NCBI GenBank assembly: GCA_016929775.1
Contig: JAFGIE010000234.1
Span: 1-62,144 of the forward strand
Reading direction: 5' to 3'
Source of the DNA: Anaerolineae bacterium
GTDB lineage: Bacteria; Chloroflexota; Anaerolineae; JAFGEY01
DNA: 62,144 nt
In this document: piece by piece, positions 6,881 to 15,814 of the stretch
Layout of the letters: each line of letters begins with the position of its first letter
Numbering within the stretch: the first letter of the stretch is position 1
Notes under the pieces: generated by a model
The model's database searches: none
Seen by the model: only the letters and a program-made list of their open reading frames with translations
Told to the model about the DNA's origin: nothing
Translations under genes and position numbers: made by a program

Positions 6881-8884
6881 ATGTCTGTCCTGACGTTCCA
6901 CGATCTGACCCAGTCCTTCGGCGCGCTCGACGTCTTTGTCGGCCTATCAGGGAGTGTCGCGAGGGATGCCCGGATCGGCCTGGTTGGGCCGAACGGCATC
7001 GGCAAGACGACCTTGCTGCGCATCCTGGCAGGCGAGGAGCGCGCCAGCGAGGGGAGCGTGTACACGGCGCGTGGCGCACGGATCGGGTACCTGCAGCAAG
7101 AGGCAGCGCGCGCCTTCTCAGACCCGGGTCATACGGTGTACCAGGAGGCGCTGACCGTGTTCGCGGGCCTGCGTGCGCAGGAAGCGGAGCTGCGGCGCAT
7201 GGAAGCGGAGATGGCATCGGGCTCCGCCGGGCCCGAACTGCTCCAGGCGTACGGTGCGATGCAGGCAGCGTTCGAGCTCGCCGGGGGATACGAGTACGAG
7301 GTGCGGATCAGGCAGGTGCTGACAGGCCTGGGCTTTGAGCCTGCAGAGCATGGACTGGCGCTCGGGCACTGCAGCGGGGGCCAAAAGACGCGCGCTCTGC
7401 TGGCGCGTCTCCTGCTCGAGCGACCGGACCTGCTGATCCTGGACGAGCCAACCAACCACCTCGACATGCGCGCGGTGGAATGGCTAGAGAGCGCGCTGCG
7501 TTCGTGGGAAGGCGCGCTGCTGGTCGTCAGCCACGACCGGTACTTCCTGGACAGAGTGGCGAACGCTATCTGGGAGATGGGCACCGCCGGGCTCGAGGTG
7601 TATCGTGGTGACTACTCTGCCTACCTGCGGCAGCGCGGCGAGCGCTGGGCACGACGCGAGTCTGAGTTCGAGAGCACCAGGGAGCGCTTCCTGCGGGAGC
7701 TGGACTATGTAAAGCGCAACATCGCGCGTAGCAGCACCACCGACCAGGCCAAGGGGAGGCTGCGCCGGCTGGCGCGCCAGGTGAAAGCGGTCGAGCAGGG
7801 CGGGGTGGGGATCCTGCAATCGAGCTGGCTCGCGGTGACGGAGCAGGTCGCGGTGTCCAAGACCAAGTGGAATGTGGCCCAGGTGGAACAGCACATCAAG
7901 GCCCTGGTCTGCCCGAACCCGAGCCTACAACGCCCCAAGGTGCGGCTGCACGCAGCTGTACGCGGGGGCAACATTGTCATGCGCACACGCGGCTTGGCGG
8001 TGGGCTATTCTGGAAAGGCCTTGTTCGATACGGACGGGGATCTCGAGCTCCGCCGCGGGGAGCGGGCGGCGCTGATCGGGCCCAATGGCGCGGGCAAGAC
8101 GACGCTGCTCAAGACTGTCCTGGGCGAGGTGGAAGCACTGGCTGGCGAGGTGCAGCTGGGGGCGCACGTCGAGACGGGATACTATGCGCAGGCGCAGGAC
8201 ATGCTCTCCCCAGGGCGGACGGTGCTGGAGACGCTCATGGCGGAGCGCACGATGGACGCGGGATCCGCACGCGCGCTGTTGGCCCGCTACCTGTTCCACG
8301 GCGATGACGTGTTCAAGCCAGTCGAAGCGCTGAGCGGTGGCGAACGCAGCAGGTTGGCCCTCGCGCTGCTCTCCCTGCAGCAGGCGAACCTGCTGCTGCT
8401 CGATGAGCCGACGAACCACCTCGACATACCGGCGCAGGAGGTGCTGGAAGAGGCGCTGCGATCCTTTGGCGGGACGGTGGTCATGGTATCGCATGACCGG
8501 TACCTGGTCGACGCCCTGGCAACGCAGGTCTGGGAACTGCGCGAGGGCCGACTGCACGTATACAAGGGAGGGTACGCCTCCTACCTCGTGGCGCGCGAGC
8601 TCGACGCAGTGGGCGCAGCGCCCGTCCGGCAGGGGAACGGCGCCCGTGATGACGGGGTGCGAGGGCGCCTGACGGATGGCGCGCGCGGGGAAAGGGACCT
8701 TTTCGTCGTCGAGGCAGAGATCGAAGCGCTGGAACGGGCGCTCGACAGGACGGGCGGCGAGATGGAACTCGCCGCAGGCGACGCACAGTGGCACCGCGTC
8801 CGCTCGCTGGAGCGGGTACGGGTAGAGCTGCAGAACAAGTTGGACGCGCTGCTGGTGCAGTGGGAGTCGCTGGCGCCTGCCTAG
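6881..8884 (+). CDS. ABC-F family ribosome-associated ATPase, resistance-type layout
   Basis: A 667-residue cytosolic tandem ABC protein without membrane segments, as expected for ABC-F factors that bind the ribosomal E site. ABC1 has Walker A GPNGIGKTT near residue 36, signature CSGGQ near 162 and Walker B with DEPTNHLD. ABC2 has GPNGAGKTT near 399, LSGGE near 483 and DEPTNHLD. A charged coiled-coil-like tail runs from about residue 600. The segment between the two ATPases (roughly 240-375) is long, with helical arms and an extension of the kind that reaches toward the peptidyl-transferase centre in antibiotic-resistance members. Together with the drug-responsive-looking attenuator upstream this suggests inducible ribosome protection rather than housekeeping EttA. 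RBS AAGGGGAAGG precedes ATG 6881. Confidence 0.93.
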   Translation: MSVLTFHDLTQSFGALDVFVGLSGSVARDARIGLVGPNGIGKTTLLRILAGEERASEGSVYTARGARIGYLQQEAARAFSDPGHTVYQEALTVFAGLRAQEAELRRMEAEMASGSAGPELLQAYGAMQAAFELAGGYEYEVRIRQVLTGLGFEPAEHGLALGHCSGGQKTRALLARLLLERPDLLILDEPTNHLDMRAVEWLESALRSWEGALLVVSHDRYFLDRVANAIWEMGTAGLEVYRGDYSAYLRQRGERWARRESEFESTRERFLRELDYVKRNIARSSTTDQAKGRLRRLARQVKAVEQGGVGILQSSWLAVTEQVAVSKTKWNVAQVEQHIKALVCPNPSLQRPKVRLHAAVRGGNIVMRTRGLAVGYSGKALFDTDGDLELRRGERAALIGPNGAGKTTLLKTVLGEVEALAGEVQLGAHVETGYYAQAQDMLSPGRTVLETLMAERTMDAGSARALLARYLFHGDDVFKPVEALSGGERSRLALALLSLQQANLLLLDEPTNHLDIPAQEVLEEALRSFGGTVVMVSHDRYLVDALATQVWELREGRLHVYKGGYASYLVARELDAVGAAPVRQGNGARDDGVRGRLTDGARGERDLFVVEAEIEALERALDRTGGEMELAAGDAQWHRVRSLERVRVELQNKLDALLVQWESLAPA

Positions 8885-8920
8885 CGAAAGATGGCTGTGG
8901 GCGGGGGGAGTGGAGGAACG

Positions 8921-8951
8921 AAAAGGGGGTGGGGCAAAGGCCCCACCCCCT
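8921..8951 (-). terminator. Terminator between convergent genes
   Basis: A perfect 12-bp GC-rich stem (8924-8935 with 8940-8951, loop AAAG) is preceded on the plus strand by AAAA, which reads as a U-tract for leftward transcripts. It mainly serves the SIMPL gene and may also slow rightward ABC-F transcripts. Confidence 0.75.
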
Positions 8952-8962
8952 CTCTGCGCAGG

Positions 8963-9742
8963 CTACTGGATCGCGTAGGTGACCTGGATCTGGGTCGACA
9001 TTTCGAGCTCGCCGGGCGCGATCCCGGCGCCGCCAACAGCACGCTCGACGCCCAGCGCCATCACTGGGCTGACCCCGCCGCCGATCACTTCGCTCACCGA
9101 CAGCACCTTGCCCAGCTCCACGCCGGAGAGCTTGGCCAATTCTTCCGCCCGTGCCTTGGCGTCCGCCACAGCGGCGGTTCGCGCCTCCGACTGCCACTTG
9201 CCCTCATCGTCCACGGTGAACTCGACGCCGTAGACCTGGTTCGCGCCCGCATCGACGACGGCGTCAAGCACCGCGCCGACGGTATCGACGTCGCGTACGG
9301 TGACGCGCAGGGTGCTGGAGACGCGGTACCCTCCCTGGCTTGCGCTCGCTTCCTCGTCGCGGAGGACGGGCATCCCAGGCTCCTGCACGTAGTAGATGCT
9401 ATAGTTGGAGGTCTGGATGTCGGCGTCGGCGACGCCTTGTGCCTTGAGCGCGACCAGGATGGCATCGATCTGCGCGTCGACGTCTGCCTTGGCGACTGCG
9501 ACGGACTCGGCGGTGGCTTCGGCGCCCACGTGAATGCGCGCGACATCGGGCGCCAACGTGACGCGACCGGTGCCGATCACCGTCACATAGCGCGATACCG
9601 AGGGCGACTGGATGAGCTCCTCCGCTAACGCATCAGCCGGCGGGGCGGCGCGGGCGGGCGTGCACGCCGCAACTACGGCTGCGAGCAACGACCCGACGAG
9701 GAGCACGAGCAGAGAACGCTTGAGCGAAACGGTTGTCTTCAT
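8963..9742 (-). CDS. SIMPL-domain (DUF541/YggE-like) lipoprotein
   Basis: A 259-residue exported protein. The frame is open upstream to 10018, but the ATG at 9742 has GAGGGAG upstream and starts a clear lipoprotein signal peptide (KR-rich start, hydrophobic core, VAAC with Cys27). The mature part is a SIMPL/DUF541 domain: a 'VTVIGTGRVTLAPDVARI' opening, NYSIYY strand, regular TV-DVD repeats and the 'AVADAKARAEELAKLSGVELGKV' helix seen in YggE relatives. These proteins are linked to oxidative or envelope stress in other bacteria, but the molecular role is unresolved. It is convergent with the ABC-F gene, separated by the terminator at 8921-8951. Confidence 0.85.
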   Translation of the reverse strand: MKTTVSLKRSLLVLLVGSLLAAVVAACTPARAAPPADALAEELIQSPSVSRYVTVIGTGRVTLAPDVARIHVGAEATAESVAVAKADVDAQIDAILVALKAQGVADADIQTSNYSIYYVQEPGMPVLRDEEASASQGGYRVSSTLRVTVRDVDTVGAVLDAVVDAGANQVYGVEFTVDDEGKWQSEARTAAVADAKARAEELAKLSGVELGKVLSVSEVIGGGVSPVMALGVERAVGGAGIAPGELEMSTQIQVTYAIQ

Positions 9743-9945
9743 GTGTGATACACTCCCTCTATGTTGGTTTGTAGTGCATGTGCACTCGCCATGTAGACGC
9801 CAGACCGGCGCAAAAGGTTCCAGCAGCGGTGGGATTGGCGCGCCGTTCCGGGCGAGCAGTGAGGCGGCGAGGTGGCAGTTCGTGCTGCGCGCAGTCAGCC
9901 GACCGGCACAGCCTACGCCGCCCCGTGGTAGGCAACGAGAGGATG

Positions 9946-10016
9946 GCTCCCCGCGGCACGCGCTGGTTGGTCTCTGGCGCACACGCCAGAGGCACGCAGG
10001 TCGCAGCGCGGGGAGC
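9946..10016 (-). other. Two-level inverted repeat downstream of the acetamidase gene
   Basis: An outer perfect 10-bp stem (9946-9955 with 10007-10016, GCTCCCCGCG/CGCGGGGAGC) encloses an inner perfect 8-bp hairpin (9972-9979 with 9984-9991, 4-nt loop). It begins 7 bp past the acetamidase stop on the leftward strand and has no U-tract. It could protect or end that transcript. The rest of the 9743-10022 gap shows no gene. Confidence 0.5.
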
Positions 10017-10022
10017 ACCGGA

Positions 10023-10937
10023 CTAGCCAGTCACCGGGGTGGGGAGCCTGCGCCGGGCGACCTTGGCAATGTAGGTGAAGGTCGGGTTCACGAACTGCGT
10101 GCAGCGCGCTTCGAGCACCTGCCCCAGGTAGAGGTAGGCCTCGCCGCGCGTGTAGCCATAGCTTTCCTGCAGCCAGAGGACCATGTCCGCCAGCGCGTGA
10201 CGGAACGCGTCCTCTGCGGGTTTGGCCATCGCCATGACGGCGATATGTGTCTGGTTGACCAAGCGGGGCCAGTGCATGGAAGCGGGCCTAGGGGAGAGCT
10301 CGCAGCGGAGCTGCACGCGACCGCTCGCCTCGATCCCGCCCGCGCCGCAGATCTCGCCGTCTCCCTGGAGGGCGTGCATGTCGCCGACGTGCAGGAGCGC
10401 GCCGGGCACGTTCACGACGAGATGGACTGCTGCGCCGGTGGTGACCTCTTGTGCGTCAAAGTTGCCGCCCCACTGCCCTGCCCAGCCATTGTGGTACCGT
10501 TCGCGCGCGGGCGCGATGCCGACATAGCCCAGCATTGGCGCAGCGAGGAGACGCACGTGGTCGTCCCACTCGATGATGCCATCGTGAATCTCGACGATGC
10601 GATGGTGCCTGCCCACCCCGGAGCCCCCGAGCCAACCGGGCATGGCGCCGTTGCTCCCGCCAAAGGCGGTGAAGCCGAGCGGGTCGAGGTCGATCGGGCC
10701 TACGTGCACGGTGAGCACCTGTCCTGGCTCGGCGCCTTCGATATAGATGCACCCGCTGGAGGGATTGCCGCCATAGAGGCGCTGGCGCAGTTCGTCTCCT
10801 TGTGGATGGGTGTCGATCCACGGTCCACGGTTGAGTTGTGTCTGGACCTCAAAGACCTCTCCGGGCTGGACGGTCATGGTCGGGCGGTTCTCTGGCCCTA
10901 TCTCAAAGTAAAGGACTTCTGTTGTCGCGCGCTGCAT
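10023..10937 (-). CDS. Acetamidase/formamidase family protein
   Basis: A 304-residue cytosolic member of the FmdA/AmdA family, which hydrolyses short amides such as formamide or acetamide to ammonia and the acid. The ATG at 10937 is chosen because AGGAGG lies 8 nt upstream; the frame itself opens 13 codons earlier. Family marks include DTHPQGDE near residue 43, the 'YIEGAEPGQVLTVHVGPIDLD' strand pair, the glycine-rich GGSNG...GWLGGSG loop and a 'HVGDMHALQGDGEICG' segment near 200 that is highly typical. The last part (YGYTRGEAYLYLGQVLEARCTQFVNPTFTY) is also family-like. A leftward promoter at 11041-11069 drives it, divergent from the dihydroorotate dehydrogenase-like gene. Confidence 0.9.
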   Translation of the reverse strand: MQRATTEVLYFEIGPENRPTMTVQPGEVFEVQTQLNRGPWIDTHPQGDELRQRLYGGNPSSGCIYIEGAEPGQVLTVHVGPIDLDPLGFTAFGGSNGAMPGWLGGSGVGRHHRIVEIHDGIIEWDDHVRLLAAPMLGYVGIAPARERYHNGWAGQWGGNFDAQEVTTGAAVHLVVNVPGALLHVGDMHALQGDGEICGAGGIEASGRVQLRCELSPRPASMHWPRLVNQTHIAVMAMAKPAEDAFRHALADMVLWLQESYGYTRGEAYLYLGQVLEARCTQFVNPTFTYIAKVARRRLPTPVTG

Positions 10938-11040
10938 CGGTATGCCTCCTGGTCTGTCACGTCTGGACGCGGGCAATGCCTGCGCCCGTGCGGCGGTAGC
11001 GGACGCCTCAATGGCTCGGTTCGCGGATCACTCGCGACAC

Positions 11041-11069
11041 AGTCTAGGACGGTTGTCGCCGTCTGTCAA
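11041..11069 (-). promoter_or_regulatory. Leftward promoter of the acetamidase gene
   Basis: On the minus strand, TTGACA (11064-11069) and TAGACT (11041-11046) are 17 bp apart. The start codon is at 10937, leaving a leader of roughly 100 nt. Confidence 0.65.
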
Positions 11070-11093
11070 GTGCACCGGAGTGGACACTCTGAG

Positions 11094-11122
11094 TTGACAG
11101 CAGCGGCGACCGATGGTATGCT
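11094..11122 (+). promoter_or_regulatory. Rightward promoter of the dihydroorotate dehydrogenase-like gene
   Basis: TTGACA (11094-11099) and TATGCT (11117-11122) with a 17-bp spacer. The start codon is at 11156, so the leader is short, about 27 nt. It lies back to back with the acetamidase promoter. Confidence 0.75.
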
Positions 11123-11155
11123 GGCGACACATTTGAAGCGATGGGAGGATGTGCC

Positions 11156-12148
11156 ATGGCGGATCTGACGACGAGTTATCTGGGACTCAAGCTACGCAAC
11201 CCGATCGTCGCGGGCAGCTCGGGGCTGAGCGCCTCGGTCGAGGGGGTAAAGGCACTGGAGCAGAACGGGGCGGGAGCGGTCGTGCTCAAGTCGATCTTTG
11301 AGGAAGAGATCGTGATGGAACACCGCGATCTGCTCGAACAGGTCGCCGCGCGTGGGTATGACGTCGACGCCTACGAGTACTATGACCAGCAGATCAGGGG
11401 GGACAAGCTACGCGAGTACACGGCTCTGATCGCCGCGTGCAAGAGCAGCGTGTCGATCCCGGTCATCGCGAGCGTGAACTGCATGTACTCGCACGAGTGG
11501 ATCTCGTTTGCCAAGGAGATCGAGTCAGCGGGCACGGATGCGCTCGAGCTGAACATGTTCTTCATGCCGTCAGACCTGGAGCGCAGCAGCGCAGCCCAGG
11601 AACAGGCCTACTTTGATGTAGTGGCAAAGGTCCGGCAGCAGGTCGACATCCCGATCGCCCTCAAGGTCAGCTACCACTTTACAAACGTGGGGGGCATGAT
11701 CTTGCGGCTCTCTCGGACGGGGGTCGCCGGGCTGGTGCTGTTCAACCGTTTCTACACGCCGGACATCGACACGGATGCACTCCGCTTGGTGTCAAGGAAC
11801 GTGCTGAGCACGCCAGCAGAACAGGGCATCCCGCTGCGATGGGTGGCTATGATGTCGGGTCGGGTCGACTGCGACCTGGCAGGGTCAACCGGGATCCACG
11901 ATGGAGACGCAGTCGTCAAGCAGATCCTGGCGGGAGCGAGCGCGGTGCAGGTCGTGTCGGCGCTGTACAAGAACGGGGTAGGGCACCTCGCGACCATGCT
12001 CGCGGAGGTGGATGCCTGGATGACGCGCAAGGGCTACTATGGCCTGGAGCAGTACAAGGGCCAGATGAGCCAGAAGCAGAGCGAGAACCCAGCCGCCTAT
12101 GAGCGCGTGCAGTTCATGAAATACGCTAGCGGAGAACGCTCGGTCTGA
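11156..12148 (+). CDS. Dihydroorotate dehydrogenase-like flavoprotein
   Basis: A 330-residue FMN TIM-barrel protein of the 'dihydroorotate dehydrogenase-like' branch, distinct from a biosynthetic PyrD. It opens with TSYLGLKLRNPIVAGSSGLS, the typical DHODH N-terminal strand, and holds KSIFEEEI near residue 47, an 'ELNMF' strand, ALKVSYHFTN with the FMN-contacting Lys, and a GASAVQVVSALYKNG phosphate-binding end. ATG 11156 follows GGGAGG by 7 nt. No other pyrimidine biosynthesis gene is nearby, so a role in an unrelated reduction is more likely than UMP synthesis. Confidence 0.85.
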   Translation: MADLTTSYLGLKLRNPIVAGSSGLSASVEGVKALEQNGAGAVVLKSIFEEEIVMEHRDLLEQVAARGYDVDAYEYYDQQIRGDKLREYTALIAACKSSVSIPVIASVNCMYSHEWISFAKEIESAGTDALELNMFFMPSDLERSSAAQEQAYFDVVAKVRQQVDIPIALKVSYHFTNVGGMILRLSRTGVAGLVLFNRFYTPDIDTDALRLVSRNVLSTPAEQGIPLRWVAMMSGRVDCDLAGSTGIHDGDAVVKQILAGASAVQVVSALYKNGVGHLATMLAEVDAWMTRKGYYGLEQYKGQMSQKQSENPAAYERVQFMKYASGERSV

Positions 12149-12169
12149 ACACAACGTGCGGGCCCGCGC

Positions 12170-12203
12170 GGGGGGGGGGCGAGACGGGGCAGCCCGTCTC
12201 GCC
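12170..12203 (+). other. G10 tract and GC-rich hairpin
   Basis: Ten consecutive G (12170-12179) run into a perfect 11-bp stem (12178-12188 with 12193-12203, loop GCAG). There is no T-tract, so it would be at best a weak terminator after the dihydroorotate dehydrogenase-like gene. The homopolymer may be unstable or error-prone in assemblies. Confidence 0.5.
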
Positions 12204-12287
12204 AGAGCGAGCGCCGACACAATACGGCTGCGCGGCACATACCCGTCGCTTGGCGGAGGTATGTTGCAGAGTAGGAAGGAGAGCGCG

Positions 12288-13292
12288 ATGAAGGCACCGA
12301 TGACGAGGAGGCTGGGGCGCGCAGAGATCGAGTCAAGCGCGATGGGCCTCGGCTCCTGGGCGATCGGAGGGCCCTTCTGGCGCGGCGACGCGGCGGTCGG
12401 GTGGGGTGAGGTGGATGACGAAGAGTCGGTCGCGGCGATCCGCCGCGCCATTGAGCTCGGGATCACGCTCTTTGATACCTCGGACGTGTACGGTGCGGGT
12501 CATAGCGAAGAGGTGTTGGGGCGCGCGCTGGAAGGGCATCGCCGTGAGGTGGTGCTCGCCACCAAGTTCGGCAACACGTTCGATCCTTCGACGCGACAGA
12601 TCACGGGCGCGGATGCGACGCCTGCCTACATCCGGCGTGCGTGCGAGGCTTCGCTGCGGCGGCTGCGGACCGACTGGATTGACCTCTACCAGTTTCACCT
12701 GGGAGGGCACGATCTAGAAGAGGCAGTCGAGGTGCGCGATACGCTGGAGTCGCTGGTTGCGGAGGGCAAGATCCGCGCCTACGGGTGGAGTACCGACGAC
12801 CCGGCGCGGGCGCGCCTGTTTGCTGAAGGGCTGCACTGTGCCACGGTCCAGCACCAGATGAACGCCCTGAACGACGCGCCGGAGATGCTCGCCCTGTGCG
12901 AGGAGATGGACCTCGCAAGCATCAACCGCGGACCGCTGGCAATGGGCCTCCTGACGGGCAAGTACCGCGCAGATTCCAGGCTGGGCGATGCGGACGTGCG
13001 CGGCGCCCGAGGACCGGCGTGGATGCGTTACTTTCAGGATGGCAAACCGAGTCCAGAGTGGTACGCCAAGGTGCAGGCGATCCGTGACATCTTGACCAGC
13101 GGCGGACGTACGCTCGCGCAGGGCGCCCTCGCGTGGCTGTGGGCGCGCAGCGAGCGCACGATCCCGATCCCGGGGTTCCGCACCGTAGCGCAGGTCGAGG
13201 AGAACTGTGCGGCGATGCGCTACGGGCCACTGGACGCCGGGCAGCTTGCCGAGATCGACCGTCTCTTGGGACGGCAGGGGAAGGGGAGCTAG
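12288..13292 (+). CDS. Aldo/keto reductase
   Basis: A 334-residue NAD(P)H-dependent aldo/keto reductase of the YccK/IolS-like type. ATG 12288 is preceded by GGAAGGAG; the longer frame upstream includes the G-tract and hairpin and is rejected. Catalytic residues are visible: Asp63 and Tyr68 in FDTSDVYG and Lys93 in ATKFG. A 'YQFHLGG' strand stands where the catalytic His lies. No ferredoxin motif is present, unlike the aldo/keto reductase at 1355. The C-terminal cofactor loop (IPGFRTVAQVEEN) favours NADP. The substrate is unknown. It ends 53 bp before the primase-HEAT gene. Confidence 0.9.
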   Translation: MKAPMTRRLGRAEIESSAMGLGSWAIGGPFWRGDAAVGWGEVDDEESVAAIRRAIELGITLFDTSDVYGAGHSEEVLGRALEGHRREVVLATKFGNTFDPSTRQITGADATPAYIRRACEASLRRLRTDWIDLYQFHLGGHDLEEAVEVRDTLESLVAEGKIRAYGWSTDDPARARLFAEGLHCATVQHQMNALNDAPEMLALCEEMDLASINRGPLAMGLLTGKYRADSRLGDADVRGARGPAWMRYFQDGKPSPEWYAKVQAIRDILTSGGRTLAQGALAWLWARSERTIPIPGFRTVAQVEENCAAMRYGPLDAGQLAEIDRLLGRQGKGS

Positions 13293-13345
13293 CTGCCCCT
13301 AGGGCCCCGCACGCACGCGCAGTAGACCAGAGGAGGACGGGACGC

Positions 13346-15814
13346 ATGGGAGCGATTGCGCTGGGGCGTGGGCCGACGCTGGGCGAGGTGCTTGATTACT
13401 ATTTGCAGGACCGGTTCCTGTCGTTCGTGCTGGACATGCTGTCGGTGCACCGGATCGTGATGGTCATCTCGCGCAAGGCGCACTGGGAACCGGACTGGAA
13501 CCGCCACGAGGTGCTGGCAGATAGTGTTGATGCGCTGCGCGATCTCGTCGCACAGCGCATCGCGACGGTTCTGCCCGACGTTGCCCGCACGGAGCGACCG
13601 GCTTACTATCCCTCGTTTCACATGTCAGTCTGGCGGCGCGATCTGGACGGCGGTGCGGCGCGCGACTGTGTGTTCGAGGCCGATCTGCCGACCTGGCGAG
13701 ATGCGTTTCGGGACGTCGCCCCCGTGGCAACGCTCATGGACCGCTACGAGGTCGGGTACCGGCTCAAGTTCAGCGGGCATCGCAGCCTGCACATCTCGAT
13801 CCCGGCGGAGGCGATCCCGCGACCTTACCGCGGACGGGGCACGCGCGAGCTGTGGAAGCGCCTCGCAGCCTGGTCCGGCAGCCAGGCGCACGCGTTGTCC
13901 GAGCTGACCCGACTGCCCTACAGCCTGAACGAGGACACGGGCCTGGTCTGCCTGCCCGTGGAGCGCAGCGAGGTGTCTGCGTTCCGGCCTTGGCACGCGA
14001 ATGTGCACCTCGTCGACGTGCGCACGGAGGCGTGGCACGAGCACCAGTCCGGGGATCAGGCAGAACGGATGGCGCACGTACTGGCGGAGATCGACGACGC
14101 TGGGGCAGACCGTCCTTGCAGGCCATTCGCGGTCCCAGAGCGGGAGCACGTGCTGCGGGGGTGCTGGGGACGGCTCTCCGCGCTGGCGGCGCAGGATGAC
14201 GCACCGGCGGCGCGGAACCTTGCCGATCCCACGCCCCTCGACGAGCCTTGGCTGCTGCACGCTCTGTCGGTGCAAGACGCCGACGAACGCTGGCTGCGCT
14301 GCGAGGCGTACTTGATGCGGGGACGTGCCCTGTCTGGGGCGGGCTTTCGTGCGCTGCTGAACGAAGGAGAGGAGTATGTGCGCGCGACGGCAGTAGACGT
14401 GCTGCTGCGCTTCCAGGGCGCCATCCTGCCTCACCTCGTCGCCGCGATCTGTGACACCAAGACCGAGCCGGCGCTCAGGGCACGAGCTGCCTATCTGCTC
14501 ACGCAAAGCGATGCCCTACAGGCGGATGTGCTTGCCGGCATTGCCGTTCGTGGGACGGCATCTCCCGAGGCGGCGATCCTGGTTGGCTGCATGGTGGGAG
14601 CAACGCTCGGGGACTGGCCTCGGGCGTTCGCGATCCTGGCGCCGCTGGCTCGGGCGCCGGACCTGCCGGAACGGGCACGGGCCCAGCTCGCGGCGCTCGA
14701 GATCATGCGCAACATGGGGGGATGGAACAGGAAAGAGAGCGCTATCCTGTCTCAGCGGTTAGCAGAGATGGGCCCGCAGATCACCGATCTGCTCCTGGTC
14801 GCGGCGAGCACACCCTATCCACGCCTGCGGCGCGATGTGGTCGGCGCCCTGGCGGAAATGGCCGATCCGCGAACGACCGATCTCCTGATCCGCGCGCTCG
14901 ACGACACGTACACCAAGGTGCGTCGGAAGGCAGTGCAGGGGCTGGTCGCGATCGGCGAACCGGCGGTGGAGGCCCTGGTCGAGGCGACAGCGCACGACCA
15001 GGGCTCGATCCGGCGCTATGCGGTGATGTGCCTGGGGATGATCGGCGCGCCAGCTGGCAGGTCAGCGATCATCGCCGCGTTGGACGACGGCGAGCCCATT
15101 GTCCGGCGGCAGGCGGTGCGGGCCCTGCATCGGATCGCCGGACCTGAGGACCTGGTGCGGCTCAAGCAGTTCCTGCGCGAAGCGGGGTGGGAGAACGGGC
15201 TGCAAGCGACTGAGGCATTCGTGGAGCTGGGCAGCCCAGGCGAGGAGGCGCTGCGCCAGATGGCGTTCGAGGAGCGAAACCTGGTCGCTGCCTGCTGGGT
15301 CGCGCGACAGGGCGATGACGGCGGACGCGAGATCCTGGTGGAGCGGCTTTCAGAGGGGGGTGAGGTCGAGGAGGTGGCGGCGGAGCTGCTGCGCGAGCTG
15401 CGCGACGATCGCTGCGTGCCCACCTTTGCGCGGACCCTACCGACGGTCTCTGACTGGCGGGGCGCGTACATTGCCCACGAGCTCGCCCGGATCGGCGGAG
15501 CGAGGGCGATCGCAGTGGTGGTGGAGGCGCTCTCGAGCGCGAACCGTCACACACGGCGTGGAGCAGTGCGTGGGCTCGCGGAAGCTAGGGACCCGTCGAC
15601 GATCGAGCCGCTCCTGGAATGCTTGGAAGATGAGGATGCCAAGGTGCGTGCGCTGGCAGCAGACGCCCTGGTCGCGATCGGCTCCGCAGCAGCACAGCCG
15701 GTGCGACAAGCGCTGGCGCGGACGCAACTGCACGGGACACGCGCGCGCGCCTATCTGCAGCGGACCCTGAGACGGCTGGATGATGCTGCGCGCGCCAGGG
15801 CAGAGGCAACCTGA
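13346..15814 (+). CDS. Archaeo-eukaryotic-primase-like domain fused to HEAT repeats
   Basis: An 822-residue protein; ATG 13346 follows AGGAGGACGG. The N-terminal ~230 residues carry motifs of the small primase subunit (PriS/PrimPol fold): VFEAD at 109-113 where primases have the metal-binding DxD, FSGHRSLHI at 142-150 matching the SGxRGxH strand, and RLPYSLNEDTGLVCLPV at 189-205 matching the R-x-P-x-S-(x3)-TG-...-P block. The first acidic residue is Glu, and the third metal Asp expected before the last block is not evident, so catalysis is uncertain. From about residue 370 to the end lie HEAT/PBS-lyase-type helical repeats (for example 'VRRKAVQGLVAIG' and 'VRRQAVRALHRIA'). No primase, ligase or nuclease partner is adjacent. 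Homology is inferred from motifs. Confidence 0.65.
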   Translation: MGAIALGRGPTLGEVLDYYLQDRFLSFVLDMLSVHRIVMVISRKAHWEPDWNRHEVLADSVDALRDLVAQRIATVLPDVARTERPAYYPSFHMSVWRRDLDGGAARDCVFEADLPTWRDAFRDVAPVATLMDRYEVGYRLKFSGHRSLHISIPAEAIPRPYRGRGTRELWKRLAAWSGSQAHALSELTRLPYSLNEDTGLVCLPVERSEVSAFRPWHANVHLVDVRTEAWHEHQSGDQAERMAHVLAEIDDAGADRPCRPFAVPEREHVLRGCWGRLSALAAQDDAPAARNLADPTPLDEPWLLHALSVQDADERWLRCEAYLMRGRALSGAGFRALLNEGEEYVRATAVDVLLRFQGAILPHLVAAICDTKTEPALRARAAYLLTQSDALQADVLAGIAVRGTASPEAAILVGCMVGATLGDWPRAFAILAPLARAPDLPERARAQLAALEIMRNMGGWNRKESAILSQRLAEMGPQITDLLLVAASTPYPRLRRDVVGALAEMADPRTTDLLIRALDDTYTKVRRKAVQGLVAIGEPAVEALVEATAHDQGSIRRYAVMCLGMIGAPAGRSAIIAALDDGEPIVRRQAVRALHRIAGPEDLVRLKQFLREAGWENGLQATEAFVELGSPGEEALRQMAFEERNLVAACWVARQGDDGGREILVERLSEGGEVEEVAAELLRELRDDRCVPTFARTLPTVSDWRGAYIAHELARIGGARAIAVVVEALSSANRHTRRGAVRGLAEARDPSTIEPLLECLEDEDAKVRALAADALVAIGSAAAQPVRQALARTQLHGTRARAYLQRTLRRLDDAARARAEAT

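Noticed and set aside
9612..11168. A 518-codon rightward frame across the acetamidase gene
   Set aside because: It is antisense to the acetamidase reading frame and lacks recognisable domains; high GC creates such shadows.
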